DNA from: Rhynchopus sp. YZ270_cl-10
Taxonomy: Eukaryota > Euglenozoa > Diplonemea > Diplonemida > Diplonemidae
Direction of reading: 5' to 3'
NCBI GenBank assembly: GCA_964035575.1
Contig: OZ037902.1
Coordinates: 62,001-126,000 of the forward strand
DNA length: 64,000 nucleotides
The notes below the pieces were generated by a model. The model searched no databases, was not told the origin of the DNA, and saw nothing but the letters and a program-made list of their open reading frames with translations. Below, one piece after another: positions 31,555 through 43,452 of this stretch. The translations under genes were made by a program, and so were the position numbers. The number at the start of each line of letters is the position of its first letter. Position 1 is the first letter of the stretch.

Positions 31555-31589
31555 AGATGCATGTGCCTTACTCACATAAACGCACATCT
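31555..31589. repeat. Co-varying hairpin family member
   Basis: Stem ATGTGC...GCACAT with outer GAT/ATC, loop about 17 bases, preceded by an A-rich tract. Confidence 0.6.
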
Positions 31590-31866
31590 ACTACTGGTCA
31601 CCATTTTTCAACTTTGATGGAAATTTTATCCGTTTACTGAAAACCCCCACCTTTAAAAACGGTGAACCAATGTAAAAAAATAATATTGCGACACGTAGTA
31701 CGTTTTTATTTTACAACGTAAAAGCCGTATTGAAGCCACGTACGTACCGTACCTCGATGTAAGATGATACAGTCCTCTGAGTCACCTTGTGAAAAAGAAG
31801 AAAAAAAAACTTGAAAATCACCTCTGTTCAAGAAGGTTCAAAAGCAGCAAAACAGGAAAACGTGAT

Positions 31867-31898
31867 GAGATGAATGTGTCTACGCATGCACACATCTC
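31867..31898. repeat. Co-varying hairpin family member
   Basis: Core stem ATGTGT...ACACAT; outer arms GAGAT and ATCTC. Confidence 0.65.
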
Positions 31899-31954
31899 AT
31901 CTGTAGAGAAAACCCTACCCCACACAATCTTAAGTTTAAAATAAAGAAAACTTG

Positions 31955-31985
31955 AAAGATGAATGTGTCCTTTGCACACATCTTT
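31955..31985. repeat. Co-varying hairpin family member (type example)
   Basis: The plus strand reads A-rich tract, CTTGAAAGATGAATGTGT, loop, ACACATCTTT. The core ATGTGT pairs with ACACAT and the outer AAAGAT with ATCTTT. Sibling copies change paired bases on both sides: ATGTGC/GCACAT at 31,555 and 55,779, CGTGC/GCACG at 33,952, TATGC/GCATA at 33,474. All recognised copies lie in the same orientation and outside protein-coding sequence. It could be a structured RNA, an RNA-processing signal or a tiny fold-back element. Confidence 0.65.
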
Positions 31986-32099
31986 ATAAAAAAAAAGAAA
32001 GACAGAACAAAAAGAAAAAAACAGGAGATATGAAGTGATTCGGGTTCATAGATTCAGGGTTTTGTTACATCAACAAATCGGTTCAGGTTCTGCGAATAC

Positions 32100-32330
32100 G
32101 CATAACAGTGAGTCATCAATTCGGGGGTCCCAACAAGAGTGTACTTTACCTCAAATCCCTTTCCAGTAAATCAGGATCGGGCTGTGCTGCGTCCTCAAGG
32201 ATTTGGCACATCCCTCCCTTTCAGTGCGGCTTATGGGTTTGACACCCTAAGCCTTGCACACGTGTTAGACTCCTTGGTCCGGTGTGTCTGAGTAAGGTTC
32301 CAATATACACCCTTCATTAAGTCACCCCGA
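32100..32330 (-). rRNA. Fragment of cytosolic large-subunit (28S-type) rRNA
   Basis: The minus strand holds GGACCAAGGAGTCTAACACG, a hallmark of eukaryotic nuclear LSU rRNA at the start of domain II, followed at the right order and spacing by GTGTCAAACCC, GCACTGAAAGGGAGG and GTTGGGACCC. About 230 bp are recognisable. Flanking rRNA is absent on both sides, so this is a displaced fragment or pseudogene, not a working rDNA unit. The organism's own rRNA is probably divergent, since similarity outside the core blocks is modest. Confidence 0.7.
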
Positions 32331-33118
32331 CTCACTGTACAAAAGAAGCGTCAATTTTTTTTTGAACATTTCGTTGTATTTGTGCAGACACCGAAGAGCT
32401 GCACTATTTTTGTTTTTTTTCCCCATTGGCTTCAATGGGCACAAACATTTTGATAAACACGAAAACTGGAAAAAAAAAAAAAAAAAAAAAAAAGATCAAA
32501 CCAACGTGAGAGAGACACTTTGAAAGGAACGTATCACAAAACAAAGAAAAAGGCACCAAAAACGTTCCCCCATGTTTTCCCCCTCTTCGGGATTTTCCTA
32601 AGAGAAGAAGCCTTCCTGCAGGGAGTCAGCCACTAACCAGTATAGATGGGACCACACACCTTCAGAGTGCTGAGCACCACTCAATATATCAGATGGGTTG
32701 CGTTCAAAAACTACCTGTGGCCAAGCTGCCGTTCGACTTCATGCGATTGGGAACCCGAGAACTAATGGGAAATGGGAGTCACAGTTGTTGGAAAAGTGTC
32801 ACGTGTCGTTCCCTCACACCCCTTCTTGTAGTTGTTTGATGCGTTGACACTTCTCTCGCCTTGGGTGGGGTGGTGTTGCGGAGCACGGTTGGGTGACGAC
32901 GTGACACTTTCCGCTAACTAAAGTACGTAAAAAGAAAGGAAAAAAATTGAAGTTGAAAGGGTTGAAGGTGAACACCTTGGGACTACTTGTGGTTTCATCG
33001 TTGTAAGCCAACGGTGAAACCACAAGTAAGACCAGAAGTCAAGTCATTTACTTCACCGTCGTGTGCGTTATTATCGACAGCCGGAGAGTTGCACAAAAAT
33101 AATAAAGAAATCTTTGTC

Positions 33119-33145
33119 AGATGAATACACCTTTCGCGCACATCT
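33119..33145. repeat. Degenerate hairpin family member
   Basis: Outer stem AGATG...CATCT is kept; the inner stem is not paired. Confidence 0.4.
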
Positions 33146-33473
33146 ACAAAGAAAACATAAAAATAAACGACTTTTGAAAGGAAGCTCTTTAGGGAAGCAA
33201 ATATAAACTGAAAAAATAGTAGTTCAAACGTGCTAAACGCAGCTCGGGTCGAGGGGGAAATGTAAGGCAGAAAAAATATAAATTCATGTGAACCAAGCAA
33301 GCCGGAATCGTAACAATTTGTTGGGCGCCCTGATGCTGAGTATCCCCCAACCAAAACATACAGCATTTTTTACGAATACGGTACTTTCCATTCAAATAGA
33401 ATAGTTAAGATAAATCTTAGTCTTGCTGGTCATAAAAAACGAGAAAAAAAATTGAAAATGCATAAGTTGCACC

Positions 33474-33501
33474 ATGAATATGCCTCACAGTGCATACACA
33501 T
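33474..33501. repeat. Co-varying hairpin family member
   Basis: Core TATGC...GCATA replaces the usual TGTGC...GCACA by matched changes on both arms; outer ATG...CAT. Confidence 0.55.
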
Positions 33502-33951
33502 CTTCTCCACAAAGCGTTTATCAACGGTGTTCGCGCTCCTTTTTTACCGGGAGCTACTTTCCTCACCAATATTGAAAAGGTAAATGCACCGAAGGACGCA
33601 AAAGCCAAAGGAACACACACACAGCATACACACACCATTTGGGGCCATATTCTGCGCCAGAATTACCCCCTATTAGCTATCAAACACACTGTCATACAGA
33701 GCAAAAACAGTGGGAGCGAAAGGTGGAGAGTCCCTAGACATGGTATTGGGCGCACCATGAGTGGATCCAATGTGGGGAGCTGGTGCGTGGTGGGGTGCTG
33801 TGTGTGTTATCGAAAACAATTACCTGTTTTTCGTCCTTTCAGGCTGAAAAATGGATCTTCGCAAATATGCCAAAAAAATAAACAGAGAGAAGTTGAAAAG
33901 GTGCCACGGTTCATTGTCGGACACAAGGCACAAAAAAATAAAAATGCTTGA

Positions 33952-33981
33952 GGGATGAACGTGCCTTTTAGCACGCATCTC
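33952..33981. repeat. Co-varying hairpin family member
   Basis: Core CGTGC...GCACG around a six-base loop; outer GATG...CATC. Confidence 0.6.
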
Positions 33982-34748
33982 AGAAAGCTCAACAAAGGCT
34001 GTGATAGGGACAAAGTCAAGATTGTCTCTGAGGGAAGAAGGGGAAGGGGAGGGAGGAAAAAACTGGAAAAGATGATGACTGTTTGATGTCTCTCTGGTTC
34101 TTTAAAAAATGACACTTCATTGTGTCTGAAAAAGGGTGATTTTCGTATTTTATTCCGTCGTCGCACCCTTTGTGTGGTGCGGAAAAAAGTACGGAAAACG
34201 CCCCATTCAGACACATTCATGATTTTTTTTTCTTTTTAGTTTTGATTTGAAAGTAGAAAGCTCGTGTTTTTGTACCAATAATTATTCTGGGACGGACTAA
34301 AACCCCGAAATTTGGGTTTGTTGCAGTTTTATTCCGTTCTCAGAATATGTTTGGTTTATACGTTAATGTTGTGCGTATTGAAGATGGAGAACAATGAGAA
34401 CTCGTTTCGTTTAACAAAAAAAAAAATTCAACGGACACGCGAGAGGAAAAAAAAAAGTGAATTTGACATCTCAAGGAGGATGCAGGCACGTCACAAAAAA
34501 ATGTATAAAAGAGATGACTGTCTGCATCGCAGCTGCACGAAACATATATTATCAACAAAAACCCCGTCATCGACGGAACGTAAAGATATGGTGAGATCTA
34601 CGTGGGCGAAGAGGCGCACACATATCTCGAGTTCAGAGTAATAAAAAAAAGCAATAAAAAAGACCGAAATTTTATTCCGCAAACCCGCAAACCCTGCAAT
34701 AAAGCAAATATAACCCTCAACTCTCTCTCTCTTTCTCTTCTGCCTCTC

Positions 34749-37700
34749 TCACTGCCACCGTTTAACATGCCCGACACTGCGCTCGCCACCACCCGAAATC
34801 ATTCGCGACGGTGCCAATTTCTGCGGCTTATTTTCCATAAAATGGATCGACGGCGTCTGTGGATTGATACAATAATTTTTTTTTCTCATCACTTTCCCCC
34901 TACATACCGGATGGAAGTCAGGCCTCTTCGGCACCCCCCCTCCTCCTCCTCCTCCTCCCCCTACCCCTGGAAACCTGTTCCCGCCCTTGCCAACCTCACG
35001 CACAAGAATTCCGTTCACAATGGTTGTATCTTGTAGGTTCTGCTGGTTTGTTGCACGCTCCGCTAACGCGGGTCTCGACAACACAGTGCGCCTCTTGCGA
35101 GGAGCGGACCCTCGCGAGCCCTGCGAACTTATCAAAGAGCCTTGCGAGCTGGACACCTGCCTGGACACCTTCAGATCCTCGGGAAGGCTGCGTTTGGGGA
35201 GGTCATGTGTGTGCATAGTCTCGGGAGCAGGCTCGTAGTACGCAGCTGGCTGTGTGGGAATGCTGTCAGCGAAGTGAAGCCTTTGGCGATGTGGTGGTGG
35301 TCGTGTGTGCGATGTGTGTTGTGTGCGTGGTGGTGGTCGTCGTGTGTGTGCCGGCACCGCAAAGCTGCCAATAGCATGGCACCGTTGCAGCTTGTCACGC
35401 AGCCACTCATCTCTGTCGCGTCTAGCCCAGGCAGAGGCGATGGCGTGCTGGCGCTTCTCAGCACAGTCGTTGAAGTCGCGTGCGAATTCTGTTGGGGTTT
35501 TTTTTGTTGAATATTAAGAAATCTTTTCAAAAGAGCCTAGAGGAGCCTAGAGGAATTACCCACAGCATGAAAAAAAACACAATAGAAACATACTGGGATA
35601 CGCATCCAGCGCCGTCTCCAACGGCTCCGCCAGCAGCGCCTCGAAGAGCTCATCAAAGTCATCATCTACGACCACCTCCTCCTCCTCTTCCTCCTCCCGC
35701 AACACCTCTACCTCCCTACCCTTGACCTTGAGCCTTTCCTCTTGCAGCACTTTGGATACTTCGTTTTCAAGGTGGCTTGCGTAGTCTTGTTTCTGTTCTA
35801 CGTCGATGGGTCGCCTGCGGCGCTCTGTGCTGTGCTGTGTTAGTGCCTGCATGTGGCGGAGGCGGGAGATGTGTGCACGTTCGTCGTCTTCTTGTTCTTG
35901 TTGTTGACGTTGCATGGCTTCGTTGCGAGCGACGCGCTCTGCGTCTTCACGGAGTACTCTCGCCCTGCGGAGACGTTCGTCCTCTTCATAGACCTCCTCC
36001 AGCTCGCGTTGTCTCCGTTGCCTGCGTCTCCGCTGCCGCTCCTCCTCCTCCTGCTCCTCACGAAGCTGCCGCCTCCTCTGCTCACGCACCTCAGCTTCCT
36101 CTTCACTCTGCAACCGCCGCACCCGAGCCCTCCTCCTCGCCCCCCTCCTCTCCTCTTCGGAATCAGTAGACGGTGGGGGTGCGCGAGACACAGTAGGGTG
36201 AGGGGTGTGCTGTCCAGGAGGCGTTGTGTGGTGCGTCTGCGCTGCCTCCATCTCAGCAAGCTCACGTTGTAACCCCTTCACCCTCAGCCGTTCAAGCTGC
36301 AGCTCAATATCCGCAACAGCAGATGGTTGTTCATTCTGCTCTGAGGAGGAAGAGGAGATGTGTGGTGTTGGGGGTCGTTCCGTTGGAGGCGGAGGAGGAG
36401 GTGCAGAGGTGTTCACAGCATTCGCTGCTGCCTCCTTCTCACGTTGCGACCCTTTCGCCCTGAGGCGTCCAAGCTGCAGCTCAATATCCGCAACAGCGCT
36501 GTTCTGGGGTTGATGTGCATCCTGGGCGGAGGAGGAGGAGGAGGAGGAGGACACATTCTGTTCCGCTGGAGGTGGAGGAGGTGCGGAGGAGGTGGCATTC
36601 GCTGCCGCCTCCATCTCAGCAAGCTCGCGTTGCAGCCCCTTCACCCTCAGCCGTTCCAGCTGCAGCTCAATGTCCGCCGCTGCGGTGCTGTTCTGCGTAT
36701 TCTGCGACAACGTGACATTAACACCCGACGGCAGCCTCGGTGGTGGCTCCGTTGCTGGAGGAGGAGGTGGAGGAGGTGGAGGAGGTGACGCTGCACCCCA
36801 CCCACTCCCCTCCACCTCACACTCCTCAAACTGCGGAAACACCGACGAAACCTGTGGACGTGGATGCACCACATGGCCTTGTCTGGGTCCACCCCCACCA
36901 CCACCCTGCGCCGGGTGCACATGAACATGTTGGTGCACAACATGCACAAAACCGTCATCGTGTTTGGCTCGTCGCACCTTCCCCTCCACCTCCACCTCTT
37001 GCCGTTCACTCCTTCTGCGCGTTTCTGGAGGCGACCCAGCAGACTGCGATGATTCCGGTGAGGTCTGGTTTGCACCCATTGAGAAGAAGTTGACCTTTCC
37101 ACTTTGGCCTCCTCCTCCTCCTCCCCCTCCACCACCACCACTCCCAGCATCATCCGACCGTTCCGAAGAAGCCGACCTGCTCCGCCTGCGAACCTCAAAC
37201 ATGCCAATATCTTCGTTTTTCTGCGGTTTTTTCTTTGCCTTCTCTCGCTTCTCCTCTTCCTTCTCTTTTGCTTCGCTGTCGGAACCGAAGGAAACCTTTT
37301 TTTTGTCAGGCGACACATCATTATTAAAATTTGCGAATCCTCCATTGTCTACTGACGACCCTGAGTCTGAGGTCGAATCCTTCTGAAACGAAAAGCTCAC
37401 CGGAACAATAGGAGAGGAAGGGGACGGGGACGGCGACGCTGACGAAGCACCACCATCCACATCAAAGTCAAGCACCACTTTGCTCTCCCTCCTCGGGGCC
37501 TCCCTCTCCTCAGACACCTTAGGCTTAGCCACAGTACCCCCAACATTCTGAGAACCCCCCGGAGCCCTACCCACTCTGTTCCCTTCATTCCGCCTCTGCG
37601 CAAACAGCGGCGACAGTGGAGGCTCCGATCGGATTAATGAAATGTTCCCACCACGCTCATATGACGGGCCTCTTGCATACGGGGAAGCATTTCCATAGTC

Positions 37701-40250
37701 AAGCGGCATCGGGGGAACAATCGACCTAGGAGACGTGGAGCCGTATAACGCTCCATAAGGCCGCTCTGGAGGGATCGGGGACATCTTCCGCGTTTCGTGC
37801 ACACCACCACCTAATATGCTGTTGTTCCGCACCATCGCCTCGGCTCTTCGCTCTGCTTCATCGTAGACGTTGAAAGGGGCATGGGTAGGCTCTCTTGGTG
37901 GTGTATACGCTGTCCGATCATTAAATCTAAAAAGACCGTTCGAAAGATCGCTCAGCGAGGCATCATAGATTGGCGTCCCCCCTTGAGAGAGCACATCCAG
38001 GAACACATCGTGGTCTGCACTTTGGAGAAGCACATCTGCGTCGCGGGTGTTGAGTGTGATGCCGACTTTGCCATTTTCGCGGAAGTTGTACGCCGCAAGA
38101 AGACACTCCCTTGGTATACAACGCAACGTACTCCCACTACGATCACAGAGATACAACGAAGCGGGGGTGAGAAGCACGATACAGGCCACCGCAGGAGACC
38201 GCACCCCTTCCTGCAAAAAGACCTCATGAAAGTACTCTACCTGCTTATCCGCAAAGTACGGCACAAAGGTAGCAGCATACTCCGGGGGAAGCACGCCGTG
38301 ATTGGCATTCACAGACCTTCTCCCTTTCCCCGCTATTCTGACGCTGTCGAGACGTCTTCCCTTCCATACGTCGTCTTCTTCGTGTTTAGTGGAGGATGAC
38401 GTTTCTTCCTGTATAGGAACCTTCGCAACAACCGGCGTATGCTCCATGACAACCGACGTCGCCTTTCTCCCCTCGGCAACCCTCTTTTTATCCGCCCGTT
38501 CAACGTCCGCCGCTGTAGTGCATGGTACATCGTCATATCGAAGAAGAACACCAGGTTGCACCCCTCCAGTATGCGCCACACCCCCTGGAGTGGTAGAGTG
38601 AACTGCAACGGTGTTAAAGGAATCATCATATTTAATGCCAAGAGGGTCGTTTAGGTGAGGGAAATATAGGTTGTATGTCGTGAAGGGGGCGGTGATGTGC
38701 GGTGTCGGGGATGCTTCTGGAGAAGTGCCGTTTTTGAAGGGGACGATGCGGAGCACCGCTTCCTTCCTCCCTTCTGCGATACGACGTGAGTTTACTTCAT
38801 ATAACTGCTCCTCTGAGGATACAAGCTTGCCATCATAAGAGCATATGAGACCAGGAACAACCTGAGCAATACCACACACCCCACCCGCTTTCACCTCAGT
38901 GATGTGCACATCACCGTCAGGGTAGGCGGTGTATGACATACCCAGACGGTTCGTTAAATCCGGGAAGCGCAGTACATATTCCGTCTGGTCGGAACGGAGG
39001 GGAGGGAGCTGCGGTGGAGGTGGTGGCGGTGGTGCACCTCGCGGAGGAGGCGGAGGAGGCATCTCCGTCACAGAAGACTGCGCGACGGAAGGTGTCCCCA
39101 CATTGTTCGGATCCGTAGGAAGCAGACTCATCGAGCTTTCTGTAGCCCCTTCTGCAAGGCGGATGTTGTTCGCCTTCTCCATATCCTGGAGACTGTGCAC
39201 CTGAACACCATGATACGCTAAAACCATCCCCGGTGGAACACCACATCGTGCCAACACCCCATTCGGCTGCGGCGCTGTTAAATGGAGTGTACGGTTTTGC
39301 AACGATGTGGCACCTACACCCATATCATCCGTCACATTGGGGAATAGCAAACGGTAATGTCGTACAGACATCCCTCCATTCCGGTATGGATACAGAACCA
39401 ACGTGCTCACAGTCCGTCCCGCAGTGGCACGCTGAGAGTTGACCCCAACAATCTCCTCTGTAGTATGACATGGCACCCCATCTAAAGAAACGATCACACC
39501 AGGGACAACCCCGGCACGTCCAGCGGGGGTGCCTTGATCGGCGTGGCTTGCGTGCAGTACACCGTCTTTCATGACGACCGCAAGACCTAACCCTTCGTGC
39601 ACATCCAAAAACTGCAAATTATATGACAAAGCTGGCAGAAGCTGTTCCTCCCCTCTAGGAGGCGCAGAAGCGCTAGGCGGCTGAGAACGTTGCGGGGAAC
39701 CCTTTTGTGCCAACCACGGCGCAATCATTTCGGTTTTGCGGCGTACCCCAATATATTTTGGTCCTTTCTTGAAAAGCCCTACTGTGGGAAAGTCCAGGCC
39801 ACGCAGGTCTATCGACGCAGGCACCCGCATCGAGGTCAGCCAGCGTCCTGTGGCGGCTTGGTACCCAGCGGACATTGCGTAGAGGAGCTCCATCGCGGTG
39901 ATGGTGTTGCGTCTGTCGGAGTCGTTGCTGAGAAGCCATAAGGAGGGTTCGGCCTCTGGGCGGGTTGTCTTGAAAAGCATATTCGTCTCCCCTCCGTGGC
40001 GTGGTTGCAACACAACATGTGCAATCTCATCAAATTTCAAAATCCGCTTCAACTCCCCTTTCTCATTCGTCATCATAAACAAATCCTTCGTCACAGTCAA
40101 CACCCGAGGCAGGGTTTTCCCTTTCGTCGAAATCTTAGAAGTCACATAAAAATACCCGCTCTTCCCAAGCCCCCAACCTCGAGCAAAAGAAGGCACATCT
40201 GGAGGTGGGTGTGGACCAGTAGGGATTAACTCCTCTGGGGGAAAAGACAT
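34749..40250 (-). CDS. PH-like / four-PDZ-like scaffold protein (two exons)
   Basis: Exons (minus): 40,250-35,594 and 35,488-34,749, giving 1,798 residues. The start is ATG at 40,250 (MSFPPEELIP); the frame is open further upstream without an ATG. The intron (donor GTATGT, acceptor CAACAG) joins in phase 1 and restores an open frame (ALDAYP|KFARDFNDC). Order: PH-like fold (about 30-140); PDZ-like repeats at 208-290, 298-378, 424-505 and 526-604, each with 'F..L...LG......G.......PGG.....G..PG.......V' periodicity; a second PH-like domain (about 658-757); a Pro/Gly/Ser-rich region; three copies of an 'ADIELQLERLRVKGLQREL' helix (about 1,170-1,330); an Arg/Glu coiled coil; and a Pro/His tail. 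Such a layout suits a membrane- or cytoskeleton-associated adaptor. The family is not named, and I infer no partner. Confidence 0.8.
35489..35593 (-). other. 105-bp spliceosomal intron of the PH-like/PDZ-like gene
   Basis: Minus-strand donor CCCA|GTATGTTTC and acceptor CCAACAG|AATTCG. Splicing removes a premature stop (the unspliced frame would end ...FFSCCG) and adds 246 codons, preserving frame exactly (4,657 + 740 nt = 1,799 codons with stop). Confidence 0.75.
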
Positions 40251-41115
40251 TTTGTTTTTTGTCGTTTTTTTGGTCAAAAAAAATAGGCTTTTTTGGCCTC
40301 AGCTTTTTATGTCACCTTGTAAAGGGGGGGGGAGGGAGAGGGAAATATCGACCTTTTATGGCATCTAGGGGGAGGGGGGGAAGGGGGGAAACGGTCTAAA
40401 AAGGTTCTAAGGGTTACAGAGGGAATAGAAGGGGAGAAGAAATGCTAGAAAGGAAGTGTTGTTGTGGTGTGTTTGTTTTGTGTATGCCCGAAAAAGGGGG
40501 GGTTTGGGCGGGTTCTGTTGGGTGGTGTAGGTTGTTATAGGGGTTTTTAGAGGAATAAAGGACAATTTATTTTTTATAACAATGCACTCTGAAGTTTCAT
40601 TTTCCAATACTAACTATTTATCTGGTGAGTGGATATGCAGATTTGCGTACTTTTCGTGACGAGCGAAGCGAGTCACGAAAAGTATTCATTTTAACGAGTG
40701 GTGTTATCGGCTGGCTCACTGTAATTGATTATCCGCCGAGGTACACAATATCGCAGTAAGGAAGTTGCGCGAAGCGGTAAGGAAGAGAAAACGTTTGACG
40801 ACAGCAGGCGAGGTTGTTTTGTTTTTGGGGGGTGTGAAGTAACCAGTATAGGGGGTGAGGAAATGCAACGGGGGTGCGGAACTTTTCTTTATTTGAGTCT
40901 CCATTTAAATAAAATGGTCCTTCTGAGGGAGGGAAAAAAATACAGTAAACCGGTGGGGGGATAAAAAAGCCTTAGAGTTTTGGAAATCCCAAAAATCTAT
41001 TTTAGTTTTTTTTTATACCCCACCGGTGTTTGTTGTGTTACTAAACAAATTGCCTTTCCCGCTTTCAAATGGATTCAAAAGGAGCAATGAGGGGCAAAAG
41101 AAAGTTGAAAGATGA

Positions 41116-41155
41116 AAGATGAATGTGCCTCACAGGAAAAACTGCACTACATCTT
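41116..41155. repeat. Co-varying hairpin family member
   Basis: Outer AAGATG...CATCTT and inner GTGC...GCAC with a 15-base loop. It is preceded by 'aaagttgaaagatga', the lead shared with 55,779. Confidence 0.6.
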
Positions 41156-42011
41156 AGGGGGCGAAAACAAAGGTTACCTCTCGTGCACAGTGCACCAGCA
41201 TGCAACCCACACAGAACAGAACCACCGGTACACCCCGGAAATGTTTCTTCTGTTCTTCTCCTGGGGGGTCACACTACACCCAGAACACAGGGGGGGAGTA
41301 GAATCTTGCGGGTATAGGCATCTGTCGAGCCCTCTTGAGGGCTTTTGCGGTGTACCCTGGGTGGTCTCCGCTCTTTCCCTTCGAGGAAACTCTTATTGAC
41401 CGGATCTTCTAAAAATGCATGTGTCCCCTTCCACCTGCCAGTGTTGGCATAGTGTCGGTGTCCATTGTCAAAAAGTACATAAAAAAAGTACGGAGTATAA
41501 AAACACATGGGGGGGAAATGTTCTGCAAAGTACTTGGAACTACCCACAGCACTGCTTTCAAACGCATGCATCTATAAAAAAAACAAATCAGGAGAGAAAA
41601 CAGAAAAAATAAACCAAAGGAATTCAGTACACCTTTTTTTTCCACAAAGAATTTGGGTGTCCTCCGGATTGTCTGATGACAACCTTCTGAAGGCCAATTG
41701 AGAAATAAACGACAACACAAACAAAATATTTTACTTTTATTTTCAAAACAAAAAATAACAAAAAAACAATCCATACAAGAGTGCAGCGAAGAGGGGGGGG
41801 TTGACAGCTCACTTTACTCTGCCCCGTAAACAAAGGCACAGCAAAGAGAGGTCTTCTATTAGAGAAACATTCACGGCGTCTATCCATGCACTACACACAG
41901 AAGAGACCCATCAATGAAGCCTTATTCAGGACACGCAAAACAAAGAAAAAGACTCGCGAAAAAAAGGAGAGGAAAAAAAGAGAAAAACTCAGAAACACTT
42001 TGAATCATGAA

Positions 42012-42035
42012 ATGTGCCTTTTTTGTGTCACACAT
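42012..42035. repeat. Short hairpin family member
   Basis: ATGTG...CACAT with a T-rich loop; the outer stem is absent. Confidence 0.4.
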
Positions 42036-42062
42036 CAAAGCGGGGAACAAAAAAAAAAGGGG

Positions 42063-42150
42063 GAAGTCGAAAGTGCAAACGCCTCACCGTTCATCGGAGC
42101 GGACGCAGGCACTGATTCTCCGCGGGGTTATCGAACCCCAGCAGAGCACT
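42063..42150 (+). repeat. SINE-like repeat with tRNA T-arm
   Basis: Starts with the shared lead GTCGAAAGTGCAAACGCCTC and contains GGGGTTATCGAACCCC, a T-arm-like (B-box-like) hairpin. Relatives lie at 58,256-58,336 and 63,443-63,506. Confidence 0.5.
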
Positions 42151-42526
42151 TCGTTGGTATGCACACGGTTACCACGAGGGAGGTTGTATTCAAAAGAAAA
42201 AGCTGACATGAAATACAACAGCCCGCTCGTGAACAGTGTGCCTTGGTACCGGCTGTACCGGGTGGACCCCAACCATGCAGTCCTCTATTACGCGGTTTAC
42301 ATCTGAATAAAAGAAAGCCATTAATAGTACCATGAGTTTGTCGCTCATACATACGAGGCACTTCAGAGATCCCATTGCGGATAATAAAAGTGATGGAAAT
42401 GTGTCTCTCCTCACATGTATTCACCAGAGTATGGCCGAATCCAATACTGAGTAAGGGTGGAAAACATGTGAAAACAGGTTGTTGACCTGACAAATAAACA
42501 GAAATAGAACAAAGAACAAAAAACAA

Positions 42527-42597
42527 GGCACTAGAGGGGATCAGAACCCTCAACCTTGCTTACTGGGCGAGCGCTCTAACCACTGAGCTATAGCGCC
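42527..42597 (-). tRNA. tRNA-Thr(AGT)-like sequence, probably a pseudogene
   Basis: The 71-nt minus-strand sequence folds as a cloverleaf: 7-bp acceptor stem with one G-U pair, D arm GCTC/GAGC, anticodon arm with loop CCAGTAA (anticodon AGT) and one mismatch, T stem GAGGG/CCCTC. The pol III A box (TAGCTCAGTGG) is intact. Departures from a working tRNA are C instead of U at position 33, and an 8-base T loop (TTCTGATC) with one extra base that also splits the B box. It may be a pseudogene or the head of a tRNA-derived repeat. Confidence 0.6.
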
Positions 42598-43334
42598 ATG
42601 CTTTCTCTTCACGCGGTTGCCAGGTCCAGGTGGGTGCGCAACTTCGGTGAGCAATTTTCGTGCAGTTTCTCACCCAATTGCCCACTCATGGGTGTGCACA
42701 CAACAAAAAGCGGGGCCTTCCGACACCCTCTAACCCATTTGGCCAAATAAACAAAAACGATGCCAAAAAGATGGTAACGATGCTTTAAATCGACCACTAT
42801 CAACCACTGTTGTGGTGCCTCTCAAAAAAAGAGATGGGAAGACAAAACAACCTCGCAATTTACCAAAAGGCCACCGAAAAAGAAGTAGTACAGAAAGGGG
42901 TATGGGATAAGAAAAGAACGCACTGGTGCAGTACACTGCTGATGAGCCACACACATAGAGTACACAAATCTTTGAAGGAAGTATGTAGTTTGATGCTGTG
43001 CAGTCACACTCCTTGACATGCTGGGGGGTGCTCTAAGGGGCCCTTCTCTGCGGGTTAGAGCAAAGAAGAAAAACCTACTGTATGGGGAAATGAGTATCCA
43101 TTGTCACATAGCCGGGGACGTCATTGCACCTAGTAGAGCGTTGAAAGGAATGTGTTGTCTGCTGTCCAGACAGTATGATGCTAGAGAAGGTACAACGTTT
43201 CTCGATTGCAAAACAACAACAAAAAACAAAAAGGTGGAAATAAAAATTGTGGGGGTAAGAAGCTTTCCCTGCAGGAAGTTCCCTGGCAGGAAGCGTGCTT
43301 TCCCCCTTTTTTTTGAATTAAACAACGCAAAAAC

Positions 43335-43452
43335 CATCTGATTTTTACCCCGCATTTTGGCGCGTTTTGCGCGTAAAGGCTGGGAAAAATGGGTGGGGTT
43401 TGGCCTATACGGGCCTTTACGCGCCGAGACGCGGGGTAAAAATCAGGTGGAA
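43335..43452. mobile_element. MITE-like inverted repeat, ~118 bp
   Basis: Ends CCATCTGATTTTTACCCCGC and its near-complement; inner arms 'gcgcgtaaaggc' / 'gcctttacgcgc'. No coding. Confidence 0.75.

Larger units (their letters stand above)
31015..34748. other. 3.7-kb intergenic region with LSU rRNA fragment and hairpin cluster
   Basis: AT-rich DNA without a supported protein gene. It contains an isolated rRNA fragment, six members of the co-varying hairpin family and poly(A) runs (e.g. 32,470-32,493). The short ORFs lack any domain or codon bias. Confidence 0.6.

Noticed and set aside
34487-34700. Further hairpin-family copies near 34.5, 56.6 and 62.8 kb
   Set aside because: Share only fragments (gcaggcacgt, gcaaacacatctc) and do not form the conserved stem.
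40251-40277. Longer N-terminus for the PH-like/PDZ-like protein
   Set aside because: The extra nine codons start with TTG, not ATG; ATG at 40,250 is the first usable start.
41300-41360. Terminator-like hairpin (gagccctcttgagggcttt)
   Set aside because: It looks like a bacterial intrinsic terminator, but the region is eukaryotic and no transcript ends there as far as can be seen.
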